From JALHVH01 sp963773685 (lineage in GTDB: Bacteria > Acidobacteriota > Aminicenantia > Aminicenantales > Saccharicenantaceae): DNA of 64,000 nucleotides. The DNA lies in NCBI GenBank assembly GCA_963773685.1, contig CAVZBY010000013.1, positions 111,353-175,352 of the forward strand. The letters are read 5' to 3'. A program made the position numbers and the translations under genes. Below the pieces are notes generated by a model. That model was not told where the DNA came from, did no database searches, and saw nothing but the letters and a program-made list of their open reading frames with translations. Positions 25,930-35,550 of this stretch are shown here, piece by piece. The stretch's first letter is position 1. Each line of letters begins with the position of its first letter.

Positions 25930-27707
25930 GCGTCGAAACCATCAGCCAGCTGTTCCTCAATACCGTCACGTCCTATCCCAAGGACGACCTGATGATGTTC
26001 AAGAGAGCGGGGGCGTTCGTCAACCTGTCCTCCCGGGAGGTCCTCGACCGCGTGAAGAACACCGCCCTCGGGCTGAGGTCCCTGGGCATCGGGCCGGGAG
26101 ACAAGGTCGTCATCCTCTCCGAGAACAGGCCCGATTGGACGATGACGGATTTCGCCGCCCAGTGCCTCGGGGCCGTCGTCGTCCCCATCTATCCGACCCT
26201 GATGCCGGACCAGATCAAGTACATCGTCAACGATTCGGACGCCAAGGTCCTGTTCACCTCGAACCGCGAGCTGTGGCCGAGGGTCGCGTCCATCCGCGGC
26301 GAGCTGGCCAAGGTCGCCCATTACGTCGCGTTCGATCCCGAGGGGATCGACGGGGCCATGCCGCTCGCCGAGCTCATGGACCGCGGGCGGTCGTACGCCG
26401 CGAGCCGGGGGGATGAATTCGAAGCTCTGGCCCGGGCGGTCAAGCCCGGCGACCTCTCTTCCATCATCTACACCTCGGGGACGACGGGCGTTCCCAAGGG
26501 CGTCATGCTGACCCACGCCAATTTCATCCACAACATCAAGTCCCTCCGGTCCATCGTCGAATTCACGGACAAGGACCGCATCCTCTCGTTCCTCCCCCTG
26601 TCCCACGTCCTCGAACGGATGTGCATGTACGCCTTCCTCTATACCGGGGCCACCATCGCCTTCGCCGAGAGCATCGAGACCGTGGCCGAGAACCTCATCG
26701 AGGCCCGTCCGACCATCATGGTCAGCGTCCCGCGTCTCTTCGACAAGATCTATGTCAAGGTCATCGACCAGGTCCTGGCGGGGCCGGGCTTGAAGAAGAA
26801 GATATTCTTCTGGGCCCTCGGGGTGGGGAAGAAGCACGCGGCGAAGCGCCTGCGCGGCGAGCCCATACCCGGGTTCCTTGCCTTCCAGCACAAGCTGGCC
26901 CGGAAGCTCGTCTATTCCAAGATCATCGAAAAGACGGGCGGCCGGATCCGGTTCTTCGTCTCCGGCGGGGCGCCCCTTTCGAAGGACATCGCCGAGTTCT
27001 TCTACACCCTGGGCCTGACGGTCATCGAGGGGTACGGTCTGACCGAGACCTCTCCGGTCGTCGCCTGCAACACCATCGAGGGGGTCCGGTTCGGGACCGT
27101 CGGCCGGCCCATCCCCGGGGTCGAGGTCCGCATCGCCCCCGACGGCGAGATCCTGACGCGCGGTCCGAACCTGATGAAGGGATACTACAAGAAGGAAGCC
27201 GAGACGCGCGAGGTCATGGAGGACGGCTGGCTCAAGACCGGGGACATCGGCCGCCTGGACGAGGACGGCTTCCTCATCATCACCGACCGGAAGAAGGACA
27301 TCATCGTGACCGCGGGCGGCAAGAACGTGGCGCCCCAGCCGATCGAGAACCTCCTCAAGACGAACCCCTATATCGCCAACGCCGTCGTCGTCGGCGGGAA
27401 CCGCAAGTTCATCTCGGCCCTCATCGTCCCGAACTTCGAGAAGCTCGAGGCCTACGCCCGGGCGGGGAACATCCCCTTCGCGAACAGGGCCGAGCTCGTG
27501 GCGAAGGACGAGGTCCGCAGCTTCATGCTGGCCGAGGTCGGCCGGACGACGCCGAACCTGGCCCCGTACGAGCGGGTCAAGAAGATCGCCGTTCTCGACC
27601 GGGACTTCGAGATCGAAAAGGAAGAGATCACGCCGACCCTCAAGGTCCGCCGGTCCATCGTCGAGCGCAAGTACAAGGATATCATCGACACCCTGTACGT
27701 GGACTGA
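25926..27707 (+). CDS. Long-chain acyl-CoA ligase (AMP-forming)
   Basis: A 593-residue adenylate-forming enzyme. The ATG at 25926 follows AAGGAG and overlaps the ogt stop. Motifs are SSIIYTSGTTGVPKGVMLTH (P-loop, A3), EGYGLTETSPVVACN (A5), LKTGDIGRLDEDGFLIIT (A7) and a terminal KKDIIVTAGGKNV (A8 hinge), giving the full FadD-like set. It activates fatty acids to acyl-CoA via acyl-AMP. A second adenylate-forming ligase of a different, acetyl-CoA-synthetase-like type lies at 60790. The gene is followed by paired C/G-run repeats. Confidence 0.92.
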   Translation: MSVETISQLFLNTVTSYPKDDLMMFKRAGAFVNLSSREVLDRVKNTALGLRSLGIGPGDKVVILSENRPDWTMTDFAAQCLGAVVVPIYPTLMPDQIKYIVNDSDAKVLFTSNRELWPRVASIRGELAKVAHYVAFDPEGIDGAMPLAELMDRGRSYAASRGDEFEALARAVKPGDLSSIIYTSGTTGVPKGVMLTHANFIHNIKSLRSIVEFTDKDRILSFLPLSHVLERMCMYAFLYTGATIAFAESIETVAENLIEARPTIMVSVPRLFDKIYVKVIDQVLAGPGLKKKIFFWALGVGKKHAAKRLRGEPIPGFLAFQHKLARKLVYSKIIEKTGGRIRFFVSGGAPLSKDIAEFFYTLGLTVIEGYGLTETSPVVACNTIEGVRFGTVGRPIPGVEVRIAPDGEILTRGPNLMKGYYKKEAETREVMEDGWLKTGDIGRLDEDGFLIITDRKKDIIVTAGGKNVAPQPIENLLKTNPYIANAVVVGGNRKFISALIVPNFEKLEAYARAGNIPFANRAELVAKDEVRSFMLAEVGRTTPNLAPYERVKKIAVLDRDFEIEKEEITPTLKVRRSIVERKYKDIIDTLYVD

Positions 27708-27759
27708 GCCCCGTCCGAGGTTCCGCGCCGTCCCTTTTGGGAAGACGGGGCCTATTGAA

Positions 27760-27793
27760 CCCCCCTTTGAAAAAGGGGGGCTTTGGGGGGATT
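27760..27793. repeat. C/G-run hairpin repeat (first of a facing pair)
   Basis: C6-TTTGAAAA-AG6 hairpin then CTTTGGGGGGATTT. A second, oppositely oriented copy starts at 27808, so the two face each other over fourteen bases. Confidence 0.7.
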
Positions 27794-27807
27794 TCCCGGG
27801 TCCCAAT

Positions 27808-27841
27808 AAATCCCCCCATCCCCCCTTTAGGAAAGGGGGAG
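27808..27841. repeat. C/G-run hairpin repeat (second of a facing pair)
   Basis: AATAAATCCCCCCATC then C6-TTTAGGAAA-G5; inverted relative to the copy at 27760. Confidence 0.7.
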
Positions 27842-27920
27842 AAATACGCCGAATCCATAACGGCGATCCCACAATGACGCCGAGAAAATCGGGCGGGTTT
27901 CGGCGTCCTATATTTATGCT

Positions 27921-28661
27921 ATGGGCAGAGAGCGGACTCCCTTGTCCGGGATAGCCGCGGACCCGAACGGGCACAGGCGCCGCTTGAGGGAGAAGTTTCT
28001 CAAGGGCGGGCTGGCCGGCTTCCTCGACGCCGAGATCATCGAGCTCCTCCTGACCCTGGGAACGCCCCGCCGCGACTGCAAGGCCCCGGCCCGGGAGGCG
28101 CTGAAGGAGTTCAAGACCTTCCAGGCGGTCCTCGAGGCCTCGCCCCGGGAGCTCCAGAGGATCGGCGGTATCGGGCCGCACAACGTGTTCGGCCTGAAGC
28201 TCGTCCAGGAGGTCTCCCGGCGGTTCCTCCGGGAGCGGATGATGAGCCGGCCCGTCTGCCATTCCTCCCGGGAGGTCTTCGATTATCTTTATCACGCCCT
28301 CCGGGAGCTCCGGAAGGAGCAGTTCAAGGTCATCTTCCTGGACACGAAGAACCAGATCATCGAGGAGAAGACCCTCTTCGAGGGGACGGTCGATTCGAGC
28401 GCCGTCTATCCCCGGGAGGTCATCCGCGACGCCCTCGATTGCGAGGCCTCGTCCCTCATCTTCGTCCACAACCACCCTTCGGGCGACCCCGAGCCGTCCC
28501 TGTGCGACCGCGAGATCACCCGGGACCTCGTCTTCGCGGCGGCCGTCATGCAGATCAAGGTCCTGGATCATATCGTCATCGGGAACAACCGCTATTACTC
28601 GTTCGCCGACCGGGGTCTCATCGAGGAGTACGGCCGGTCGTTCGTCGACGGCTTGAGATGA
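27921..28661 (+). CDS. radC: RadC-family JAB-domain protein
   Basis: A 246-residue protein. The N-terminal part has helix-hairpin-helix elements (ELQRIGGIGPHNVFGLKLVQ). The C-terminal MPN/JAB domain carries LIFVHNHPSGDPEPS, the HxHxxxxxxxD zinc-ligand motif, and ends with VLDHIVIGNNRYYSFADRGL. RadC's exact biochemical role is unresolved despite its historical repair label. ATG 27921 is used although no clear Shine-Dalgarno lies upstream; TATATTTATGCTATG immediately before it contains a -10-like stretch. The fhs gene follows after about 40 bases. Confidence 0.92.
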   Translation: MGRERTPLSGIAADPNGHRRRLREKFLKGGLAGFLDAEIIELLLTLGTPRRDCKAPAREALKEFKTFQAVLEASPRELQRIGGIGPHNVFGLKLVQEVSRRFLRERMMSRPVCHSSREVFDYLYHALRELRKEQFKVIFLDTKNQIIEEKTLFEGTVDSSAVYPREVIRDALDCEASSLIFVHNHPSGDPEPSLCDREITRDLVFAAAVMQIKVLDHIVIGNNRYYSFADRGLIEEYGRSFVDGLR

Positions 28662-28700
28662 GGGGGGAAAAAAGGTAAACTGCCGGTGAGGGAGAGGATC

Positions 28701-30373
28701 ATGTCCAATGATAGGGAAATTGCGCGCGCCGTCGTCTTGAGGCCCATACGCGAGGTCGCCGCCGAGCTCGGCATCGGGGAGGAATTCCTGATCCCGTGCG
28801 GCCACGTCAAGGCCAAGATCCTGTTCGAGAAGCTCCCCGTTCCCGCCGACGCCCGGGGGAAGCTGATCATGGTCACGGCCATGACCCCGACGACCGCCGG
28901 GGAAGGGAAGACCACCACGGCCATCGGGCTCGCGGACGCCCTGCGCCGTCTCGGGAAGAAGGCCGCGGTCGCGATACGGGAGCCCTCGCTCGGGCCCGTC
29001 TTCGGACTCAAGGGCGGGGCCACGGGAGGAGGCCGGGCCCAGGTCGCGCCCGCCGACGACATCAACCTCCATTTCACGGGCGACATGCACGCCATCACCT
29101 CGGCCCACAACCTCCTGGCCGCCATGATCGACAACCGCCTCCACTTCGACGGGTCCTGCGGCCCCCTCGACGCCCGGAACGTGACCTGGAAGCGGGTCAT
29201 GGATATGGACGACCGGGTCCTCCGGGACATCATCGTCGCCGTCGGCGAGCCTCTCAAGGGGGTCGCCCGGGAGACCGGGTTCGACATCACCGCGGCCTCC
29301 GAGGTCATGGCCATCTTCTGCCTGGCGTCGAGCCTCCAGGACCTGAAGGCCCGGCTCGGCGCGATCCATCTCGGCGACGGCCCGACGGAAGGCCGGTCTT
29401 CGCCCGGGACATCAAGGCCGCCGGGGCCATGACCGCCCTGCTCAAGGACGCCATCAACCCCAACCTCGTCCAGACCCTCGAAGGGACGCCCGCCCTCATC
29501 CACGGCGGGCCGTTCGCCAATATCGCCCACGGCACGAACTCCGTCATCGCGACGCGCCTCGGGCTCAGGCTCGTCGATTACCTCGTCACGGAGACGGGAT
29601 TCGCCTCGGACCTCGGAGCGGAGAAGTTCTTCGACATCGTCGTCCGCACGGGGCATATCCCTCCGCCGTCCGCCTGCGTCCTCGTGGCCACGCTCCGCGC
29701 CTTGAAGCTCCACGGGGGCGTCAAGGCCGTCGACGTGAACAAGGAGAACGCGGCGGCCGTCGAAAAAGGGCTGGAGAACCTCGCCAAGCACATCGAGAAC
29801 ATGAGGATATTCCGCGTTCCGTTCGTCGTCGCCCTCAATCTTTTCCCGACGGACACCGAAGCCGAAGCCGCCGTTTTCAAAGCGTTCTGCGGCGCGCAGG
29901 GCGTCCGGTTCGCCCTGAGCGACGTCCACGGCAAGGGCGGGGAGGGGGGCCTCGACCTGGCCCGGGAGGTCCTGGCGGCCATCGAGGGGGAGGCGAACCG
30001 GTTCTATTTCCTCTATCCTCTCGAGATGTCGCTCGCCGGGAAGGTCGAGACCATCGCCCGGAAGATCTACGGGGCGGCGGACATCCGGCTCGAGCCCAAG
30101 GCGAAGAGGAAGTTCGAGAAGCTGGCCAAGGACGGGTTCGGCGGGCTCCCCGTGTGCATCGCCAAGACCCAATACTCGCTCTCCGACAACCCCCAGCTCT
30201 CCGGCCGGCCGACGGGCTTCACGCTCGTCGTGACCGACGTCGTCCTGAAATCGGGCGCGGGCTTCGTCGTCGCCCTCTGCGGCGACATCATGACGATGCC
30301 GGGCCTGCCGAAGGTCCCCGCCGCCGAGCGGGTCGACGTCGACGGAAACGGGGAGATCACGGGATTGTCCTGA
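28701..30373 (+). CDS. fhs: Formate--tetrahydrofolate ligase, one apparent frameshift
   Basis: It makes 10-formyl-tetrahydrofolate from formate, ATP and THF, the entry of formate into one-carbon metabolism or the Wood-Ljungdahl methyl branch. ATG 28701 follows GGGAGAGG. The first frame runs MSNDREIARAV, then MTPTTAGEGKTTTAIGLADA (P-loop), GLKGGATGGGRAQVAP and the NLHFTGDMHAITSAHNLLAA signature. It breaks near 29379-29383 in GGCCCGACGG, where one C seems lost. The second frame continues DGRPVFARDIKAAGAM, FANIAHGTNSVIATRLGLRL, GFASDLGAEKF and so on to 30373. Repaired length is about 557 residues, normal for the family. Confidence 0.92.
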
Positions 30374-30428
30374 ACCCCGGGGGATAAAGACCATGAAACA
30401 TAAAGAAGATACACGCCAGGAGGGACCT

Positions 30429-31523
30429 ATGAAGGACGAAGAGACCGAGAAGCAGACATCCAAGGGCAAGGCCATCGAGGCCGCCCTTTCGCAGATCGAA
30501 AAGCAGTTCGGCAAGGGCAGCGTCATGCGGCTCGGCCAGAAGGGCGCCGCCGTCCCCGTCGAATCCATTCCGACCGGGTCCATCGCCTTCGACCTGAGCC
30601 TCGGCATCGGGGGCTTCCCGAGGGGGCGCGTCGTCGAGATCTACGGCCCCGAGGCCACGGGCAAGACGACCCTGGCCCTCCACGTCATCGCCGAGGCCCA
30701 GAAGAGGGGCGGCCAGGCGGCCTTCATCGACGCCGAGCACGCCATGGACCCCAAGTACGCGGCCCGGTTCGGCATCGACATCGACAACCTGCTCATCTCC
30801 CAGCCCGACTACGGCGAGCAGGCCCTGGAGATCGCCGAGGTCCTCGTCCGGAGCGGCGCCGTCGACGTCATCGTCGTGGACTCGGTCGCGGCCCTCGTGC
30901 CCAAGGCCGAGCTCGAGGGCGAGATGGGCGACGCCCACATGGGCCTCCAGGCGCGCCTCATGTCCCAGGCCCTGCGCAAGCTCACGGCCATCGTCGCCCG
31001 CTCCAAGACGTGCTTCATCTTCATCAACCAGCTCCGGGAGAAGATCGGCATGTTCATCGGCAACCCGGAGACGACGACCGGCGGACGGGCGCTGAAGTTC
31101 TACTCCTCGATGCGCATCGACGTCCGCCGCCTGGCGACGCTCAAGGAGGGCGAGAGCATCGTCGGCAACCGGGTCAAGGTCAAGATCGTCAAGAACAAGA
31201 TGGCCCCGCCCTTCCGCGAATCGCAGTTCGACATCATCTTCGGCGAGGGGATCTCCCGGGAAGGGGACCTCGTCGACTGCGGCCTGGACCACGGCATCCT
31301 GGAGCGGACCGGGACGTGGTACTCCTACAAGGGCGAGCGGCTCGGCCAGGGGCGGGACAACGTCAAGAAGCTCCTCAAGGAGAACAAGGAGCTCGCCGCC
31401 AAGCTCGAGGCCGAGATCCGGGGCAAGGTCGGGCTCGGCCCTGCCGAGGTCGAGGCCAAGCCCGACGAAAAGCCCGAGTCCAAGCCCGAGGGTAAGCCCG
31501 AACCCAAGTCCAAGTCAAAGTAG
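30429..31523 (+). CDS. recA: Recombinase A
   Basis: A 364-residue DNA recombinase and LexA coprotease. ATG 30429 follows AGGAGGGACCT, so the ORF's upstream twelve codons are not counted. Walker A is GPEATGKTT (residues 73-81, in place of the common GPESSGKTT). Also present are the MAW-like GGQAAFIDAEHAMDPKYA, GAVDVIVVDSVAALVPKAE (Walker B), the loop L1-L2 region TCFIFINQLREKIGMFIGNP and ETTTGGRALKFYSSMRID. The C-terminal tail is Pro/Lys/Glu repeats (KPDEKPESKPEGKPEPK), a longer, more repetitive acid/base tail than usual. It follows fhs by about 55 bases. Confidence 0.97.
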   Translation: MKDEETEKQTSKGKAIEAALSQIEKQFGKGSVMRLGQKGAAVPVESIPTGSIAFDLSLGIGGFPRGRVVEIYGPEATGKTTLALHVIAEAQKRGGQAAFIDAEHAMDPKYAARFGIDIDNLLISQPDYGEQALEIAEVLVRSGAVDVIVVDSVAALVPKAELEGEMGDAHMGLQARLMSQALRKLTAIVARSKTCFIFINQLREKIGMFIGNPETTTGGRALKFYSSMRIDVRRLATLKEGESIVGNRVKVKIVKNKMAPPFRESQFDIIFGEGISREGDLVDCGLDHGILERTGTWYSYKGERLGQGRDNVKKLLKENKELAAKLEAEIRGKVGLGPAEVEAKPDEKPESKPEGKPEPKSKSK

Positions 31524-31542
31524 CTTTTCGCTCGGATATTAT

Positions 31543-31613
31543 CCCCCTTAGAAAAGGGGGATCGGGGAAGACGAATCGCCCCTTTGAAAAAGGGGGGTTA
31601 GGGGGATTTCTTC
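31543..31613. repeat. Two C/G-run hairpin repeats after recA
   Basis: ATCCCCCTTAGAAAAGGGGG at the left and GCCCCTTTGAAAAAGGGG at the right, the latter followed by GGTTAGGGGGATTT. Both have 5-6 bp G/C arms. They fill the 142-base gap between recA and the superoxide dismutase gene. Confidence 0.65.
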
Positions 31614-31665
31614 CCTTGAACAATTCCTACTTTTCCGGTAGTATTTAAGGAAGAGGGAAACCATC

Positions 31666-32355
31666 ATGGCGAACAGGCGCGAATTCCTGGCGATCTTCGG
31701 CCTGGGGGGAACGGCCTGGCTCGTGCCGGGATCCCGTTCCCGGGGGACAAGGACGACCGTAAAGGAGGAGGAGACAATGGCTTACGTCGCGAAGGATTTT
31801 TCTAAGCTCATCGGAATGGCCGGGTTCAGCGAGACCCTGCTGAAGAACCATTTCACCCTGTACGGGGGCTACGTGACGAACACCAACAAGGTCCTCGACA
31901 CGCTGGCCCAGATGCTCAAGGACGGGAAGACCGGCGCCTACGAGTACGCCGAGCTGAAACGGCGTCTCGGCTGGGAATGGAACGGCATGCGGCTCCACGA
32001 GCTCTACTTCGGGAACCTCGGCGGCAAGGCGGGCATCGACCCGGCGGGGAAGCTGGCGGGGAAGCTCGTCGCGGAATTCGGAAGCCTCGAGGCCTGGGAG
32101 AAGGACTTCCGGGCGACCGGCGCGATGCGCGGCATCGGCTGGGTCGTCCTGTATCTCGATCCCGAATCCGGCCGGCTCTTCAATTCCTGGATCAACGAGC
32201 ACGACGCCGCCCATCCTGCGGGCGGCACGCCCCTGCTCGTCATGGACGTCTTCGAGCACGCCTACATGACGGATTACGGGATCAAGAAGGCCGATTATAT
32301 CGAAGCCTTCTTCAAGAACATCGACGGAAAGGCCGTCGAAGCCCGGCTCGGATGA
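31666..32355 (+). CDS. Fe/Mn superoxide dismutase with optional Tat-like N-terminal extension
   Basis: Two in-frame starts are possible. ATG 31777 (192 residues) has the strong AAAGGAGGAGGAG three bases upstream. ATG 31666 (229 residues) also has GAGGG and adds NRREFLAIFGLGGTAWLV, a twin-arginine-type signal. The coding part has all four metal ligands (numbered from 31777): H25 in KNHFTLYG, H74 in NGMRLHELYF, D157 and H161 in MDVFEHAYMTDYG. The usual DVWEHAY Trp is Phe here. The enzyme converts superoxide to oxygen and hydrogen peroxide. The longer form would place it outside the cytoplasm; the choice of start is open. A class II photolyase follows directly. Confidence 0.9.
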   Translation: MANRREFLAIFGLGGTAWLVPGSRSRGTRTTVKEEETMAYVAKDFSKLIGMAGFSETLLKNHFTLYGGYVTNTNKVLDTLAQMLKDGKTGAYEYAELKRRLGWEWNGMRLHELYFGNLGGKAGIDPAGKLAGKLVAEFGSLEAWEKDFRATGAMRGIGWVVLYLDPESGRLFNSWINEHDAAHPAGGTPLLVMDVFEHAYMTDYGIKKADYIEAFFKNIDGKAVEARLG

Positions 32356-32362
32356 TCGTCCC

Positions 32363-33719
32363 GTGATCCAGCCCGAGAGGATCGGGCCGCCGGGCGGCCG
32401 GGCGGAGGTCCGGACGTTCGGCCACGACTTCGTTCTCTACTGGATGCAGGCCTCCCAGCGGGCCTGGGAGAACCACGCGCTGGAATACGCCGCGGAGAAG
32501 GCCAATGAGCTGGGGAAACCCCTCGTCGTCCTCTTCGGGCTGACCCCCGATTTCCCCGGGGCCAACGCGCGGCACTATCTGTTCATGCTGGAAGGCCTCG
32601 AGGAGACGCGAAAGGACCTCGACAAGCGCGGCGTGCGCATGGTCGTCCGGAGCGGGTCTCCCGGAAGACTGGCATGCCATCTCGGGCGCAGGGCCTCGCT
32701 CGTCGTCGTGGACCGCGGATACCTGCGCGTCGAGCGGGAATGGCGGGCCGAAGCCGCCCGCGCCCTCGAATGCCCTCTTATCGAGGTCGAATCGAATGTG
32801 ATCGTCCCCGTGGACACGGCCTCTCCCAAGGAAGACTACTCGGCGGCCACGTTCCGGCCCAAGATCCGCCGCCAGCTCAAGCGCTTCCTCGTCCCCCTCC
32901 AGCACAACCGGCTCAAGAAGGATTCCCTTTCGTTGCGGCTGGATTCCCTCGACCTCAAGGACCCCGACAGGGTGCTGGCCGAGCTCGGCATCGACAGGAA
33001 CGTCGGCCCCGGAGCGTTCCGGGGCGGGGCGTCCAGCGCCCGCGCGCTTCTGGCCGATTTCATCGAGAAGAGGCTCGACGATTACCCCGAGGCACGAAAC
33101 GACCCGGGGCTGGACGGACAATCGAACCTAAGCCCTTACCTCCATTTCGGCCAGATCTCGCCGCTCGAGGTCGCCCTCGCGGTCCGGAAGCACCGCGGGC
33201 CGGGCGCGGCCGCCTTCCTGGAAGAGCTCATCGTCCGCCGCGAGCTTTCCATGAACTTCGTCCGCTATAATCCCCGCTACGACGAGTATGCCGCCCTTCC
33301 GGCCTGGAGCCGCGCGGCCCTCGCCAAACACCGCAAGGTCCCCAGGGAATACGTATATACCTACGATCAGCTCGACGGCGCCCGGACCCATGACCCCTAC
33401 TGGAACGCGGCCCAGAAGGAAATGACCCTCACCGGGAAGATGCACGGCTATATGAGGATGTACTGGGGCAAGAAGATCCTCGAGTGGTCCAAGACGCCCG
33501 AAGAGGCCTATCGGGACGGCCCTCCGGCTGAACGACGCGTATGAGCTCGACGGCCGCGATCCCAACGGATTCGCCGGCGTCGCCTGGTGCTTCGGCAAGC
33601 ACGACCGCCCCTGGGGCGAGCGGCCCGTCTTCGGCACCGTCCGGTACATGAACGCCGCGGGCCTCCGCCGGAAGTTCGACGCCGACGCCTACGTCCGCAA
33701 GGTCGATTCCCTGCAATGA
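32363..33719 (+). CDS. phr: Class II CPD photolyase, one apparent frameshift
   Basis: A FAD-dependent, light-driven enzyme that splits cyclobutane pyrimidine dimers. The N-terminal alpha/beta domain has DFVLYWMQASQRAWENHALE, the class II hallmark. The FAD-binding helical domain has QSNLSPYLHFGQISPLEVAL, ELIVRRELSMNFVRYNPRYD and GKMHGYMRMYWGKKILEWSK. Reading stops at 33544, but after one extra G near 33514-33517 the frame resumes as TALRLNDAYELDGRDPNGFA, GVAWCFGKHDRPWGERPVFG, ending at TGA 33717-33719 with the conserved class II tail. Repaired length is about 452. The GTG start 32363 lies seven bases after the SOD stop. The gene is probably functional in the organism. Confidence 0.9.
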
Positions 33720-33808
33720 CGCTTTAGGGGCAGCGGGGCGGGACGTGGCCGGCCCGGCTTGCCTTTTTCCCCGTTTTACGTGATAAAGAACCTAGCGGAG
33801 GCAGGCGC

Positions 33809-34870
33809 ATGACGACCCAGAACAAGAAGAGCTCGCGGAAAGCCGGATTGTCGCCCGGGACGCTCGTCCATATCGGCCACAAACGCGTGGAAAAGGCCCG
33901 GGTCACGGTCATGGACTACGACGAGTCGCGGCTCGAAGAGAAAGAGGTCACCACCATCGAAGAATGCTTCCCGTTCCGGGACGCTCCGACCGTGACCTGG
34001 ATCAATGTCGACGGGCTCCACGAGGTCGGCCTCATCGAGCGGCTCGGCGCTCATTACAACCTGCATCCCCTCATCCTCGAGGACATCCTCAACACGGCCG
34101 AGCGGCCGAAGATCGAGGACTACGGCGACTACCTCTTCGTCGTCCTCAAGGTGTTCGTCCGCAACGGCAATCCCGAGGAGAAGATGCATCAGGTCAGCCT
34201 CGTCCTCGGGCCGAACGTCGTCATCACTTTCCAGGAGAGGGAAACCGGTATCTTCGACGGCCTGAAGGACCGGATCCGCAAGGGGAAGGGGCGGCTCCGG
34301 AAGCTCGGGGCCGATTACCTTGCCTACGCCATCATCGACGGCATCGTGGACAGCTATTTCGGGGTCCTGGAGAGGCTCGGCGAGGAGGTCGAGACCCTGG
34401 AGGACGAGCTCGTCGCCGACCCGAAGCGGGAGATCCTCCAGCGGATCCACAGCCTGAAGCGCGAGATGATCTACCTCCGGAAGGCCGCCTGGCCGCTCCG
34501 CGAGGTCATCAGCGGGCTCGAGCGGCTCGAAACGCCCCTCATCAAGCCGACGACCGACGTTTACCTCCGGGACGTTTACGACCATATCGTCCAGATCATC
34601 GATACGATGGAGACGTCGCGCGACATCCTGTCCGGGATGCTCGAGACCTACCTCTCGAGCGTCTCCAACCGGATGAACGAGGTCATGAAGGTCCTGACCA
34701 TCATCGCCACCATCTTCATTCCCCTGACCTTCATCGTCGGGGTCTACGGGATGAACTTCAGGTTCATGCCCGAGCTCGAATGGCGGTGGGGATACTTCCT
34801 GGTCTGGGGGATCATCGCCGTCGTCGGCGGCGCGATGGTGGTCTTCTTCAAGCGGAAAAAATGGTTCTAG
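33809..34870 (+). CDS. corA: CorA-family divalent-cation channel
   Basis: A 353-residue membrane protein. The cytoplasmic N-terminal funnel domain has VTWINVDGLHEVGLIERLGA and LHPLILEDILNTAERPKIED. Two C-terminal helices carry the diagnostic GVYGMNFRFMPELEW loop (GMN motif), ending with basic KRKKWF. CorA channels move Mg2+, Co2+ or Ni2+; the isoform with 'YGMN' and an acidic loop is the Mg2+ type. ATG 33809 is preceded by AGCGGAGG. The DUF502 gene follows after four bases, with its GTG start, so they form an operon. Confidence 0.93.
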   Translation: MTTQNKKSSRKAGLSPGTLVHIGHKRVEKARVTVMDYDESRLEEKEVTTIEECFPFRDAPTVTWINVDGLHEVGLIERLGAHYNLHPLILEDILNTAERPKIEDYGDYLFVVLKVFVRNGNPEEKMHQVSLVLGPNVVITFQERETGIFDGLKDRIRKGKGRLRKLGADYLAYAIIDGIVDSYFGVLERLGEEVETLEDELVADPKREILQRIHSLKREMIYLRKAAWPLREVISGLERLETPLIKPTTDVYLRDVYDHIVQIIDTMETSRDILSGMLETYLSSVSNRMNEVMKVLTIIATIFIPLTFIVGVYGMNFRFMPELEWRWGYFLVWGIIAVVGGAMVVFFKRKKWF

Positions 34871-34874
34871 GGCC

Positions 34875-35465
34875 GTGAAAGCCCTTTTCAAGCACATCCG
34901 GACGTTCATCTTCCGCGGGCTGCTGGCGATCGTCCCGCTGGTCCTGTCCTTCTTCGTGATCCGGTTCCTTTACCTCGCGGTGGACCAAAAAGCGGCCAAC
35001 GTCGTCGAGAAGGTCGTCGGCTTCCGCATCCCCGGCCTCGGCATCGTCCTGGTCCTCCTCATCCTCTACCTGGCCGGGCTCGCCGCGAGCCATTGGGCGG
35101 GCAAAAAGGTATTCCGGCTCATCGAGCGAATGATGGAGCGCATCCCCATCATCAAGACCATCTACCACGTCGGCAGGCAGTTCGGCACTGCCCTTTCCCT
35201 CCCGGATAAGCAGGCGTTCAAGCGCGCGGTCCTCGTCGAGCATTTCAGGCCGGGCGTCCGTTCCGTCGCCTTCGTCACGGGAGAGGTCGTCGACACGAAG
35301 AGCGGCGAGCGCCTCCTCAAGCTCTTCATTCCGACGGCGCCCAATCCGACGACCGGCTTCGTGGTCATGGTCCCCCCGGACAAGGTCCAGGACCTCTCCT
35401 GGACGGTTCAAGAGGCGATGAACGTGGTAATATCGGGCGGCATCATCGGGCCCGGCGAGCTCTGA
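34875..35465 (+). CDS. DUF502-family membrane protein
   Basis: A 196-residue protein with two strong hydrophobic helices near the N-terminus (GLLAIVPLVLSFFVIRFLYL and GLGIVLVLLILYLAGLAA), then a soluble domain with MMERIPIIKTIYHVGRQFG and LVEHFRPGVRSVAFVTGEVV. The C-terminus has FIPTAPNPTTGFVVMVPPDK, the DUF502 signature. The family is widespread in bacteria and chloroplasts, where it is implicated in envelope or vesicle functions without a defined biochemical role. GTG 34875 is used since it follows corA by four bases. Confidence 0.85.
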   Translation: MKALFKHIRTFIFRGLLAIVPLVLSFFVIRFLYLAVDQKAANVVEKVVGFRIPGLGIVLVLLILYLAGLAASHWAGKKVFRLIERMMERIPIIKTIYHVGRQFGTALSLPDKQAFKRAVLVEHFRPGVRSVAFVTGEVVDTKSGERLLKLFIPTAPNPTTGFVVMVPPDKVQDLSWTVQEAMNVVISGGIIGPGEL

Positions 35466-35550
35466 CGGACGACGGGCGCCCGGTCCGGCTCGGGCTCGAT
35501 CTTCCTTAGGTCGTCCGGGCGCTCTTCATCGCCGCGGCCGGGGGCGGGCC

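Noticed and set aside
25728..29369. A 1213-codon minus-strand open frame
   Set aside because: It lies antisense to ogt, the acyl ligase, radC and fhs, is rich in Arg/Gly/Asp/Glu, and has no domain-like pattern; typical of GC-rich shadow frames.
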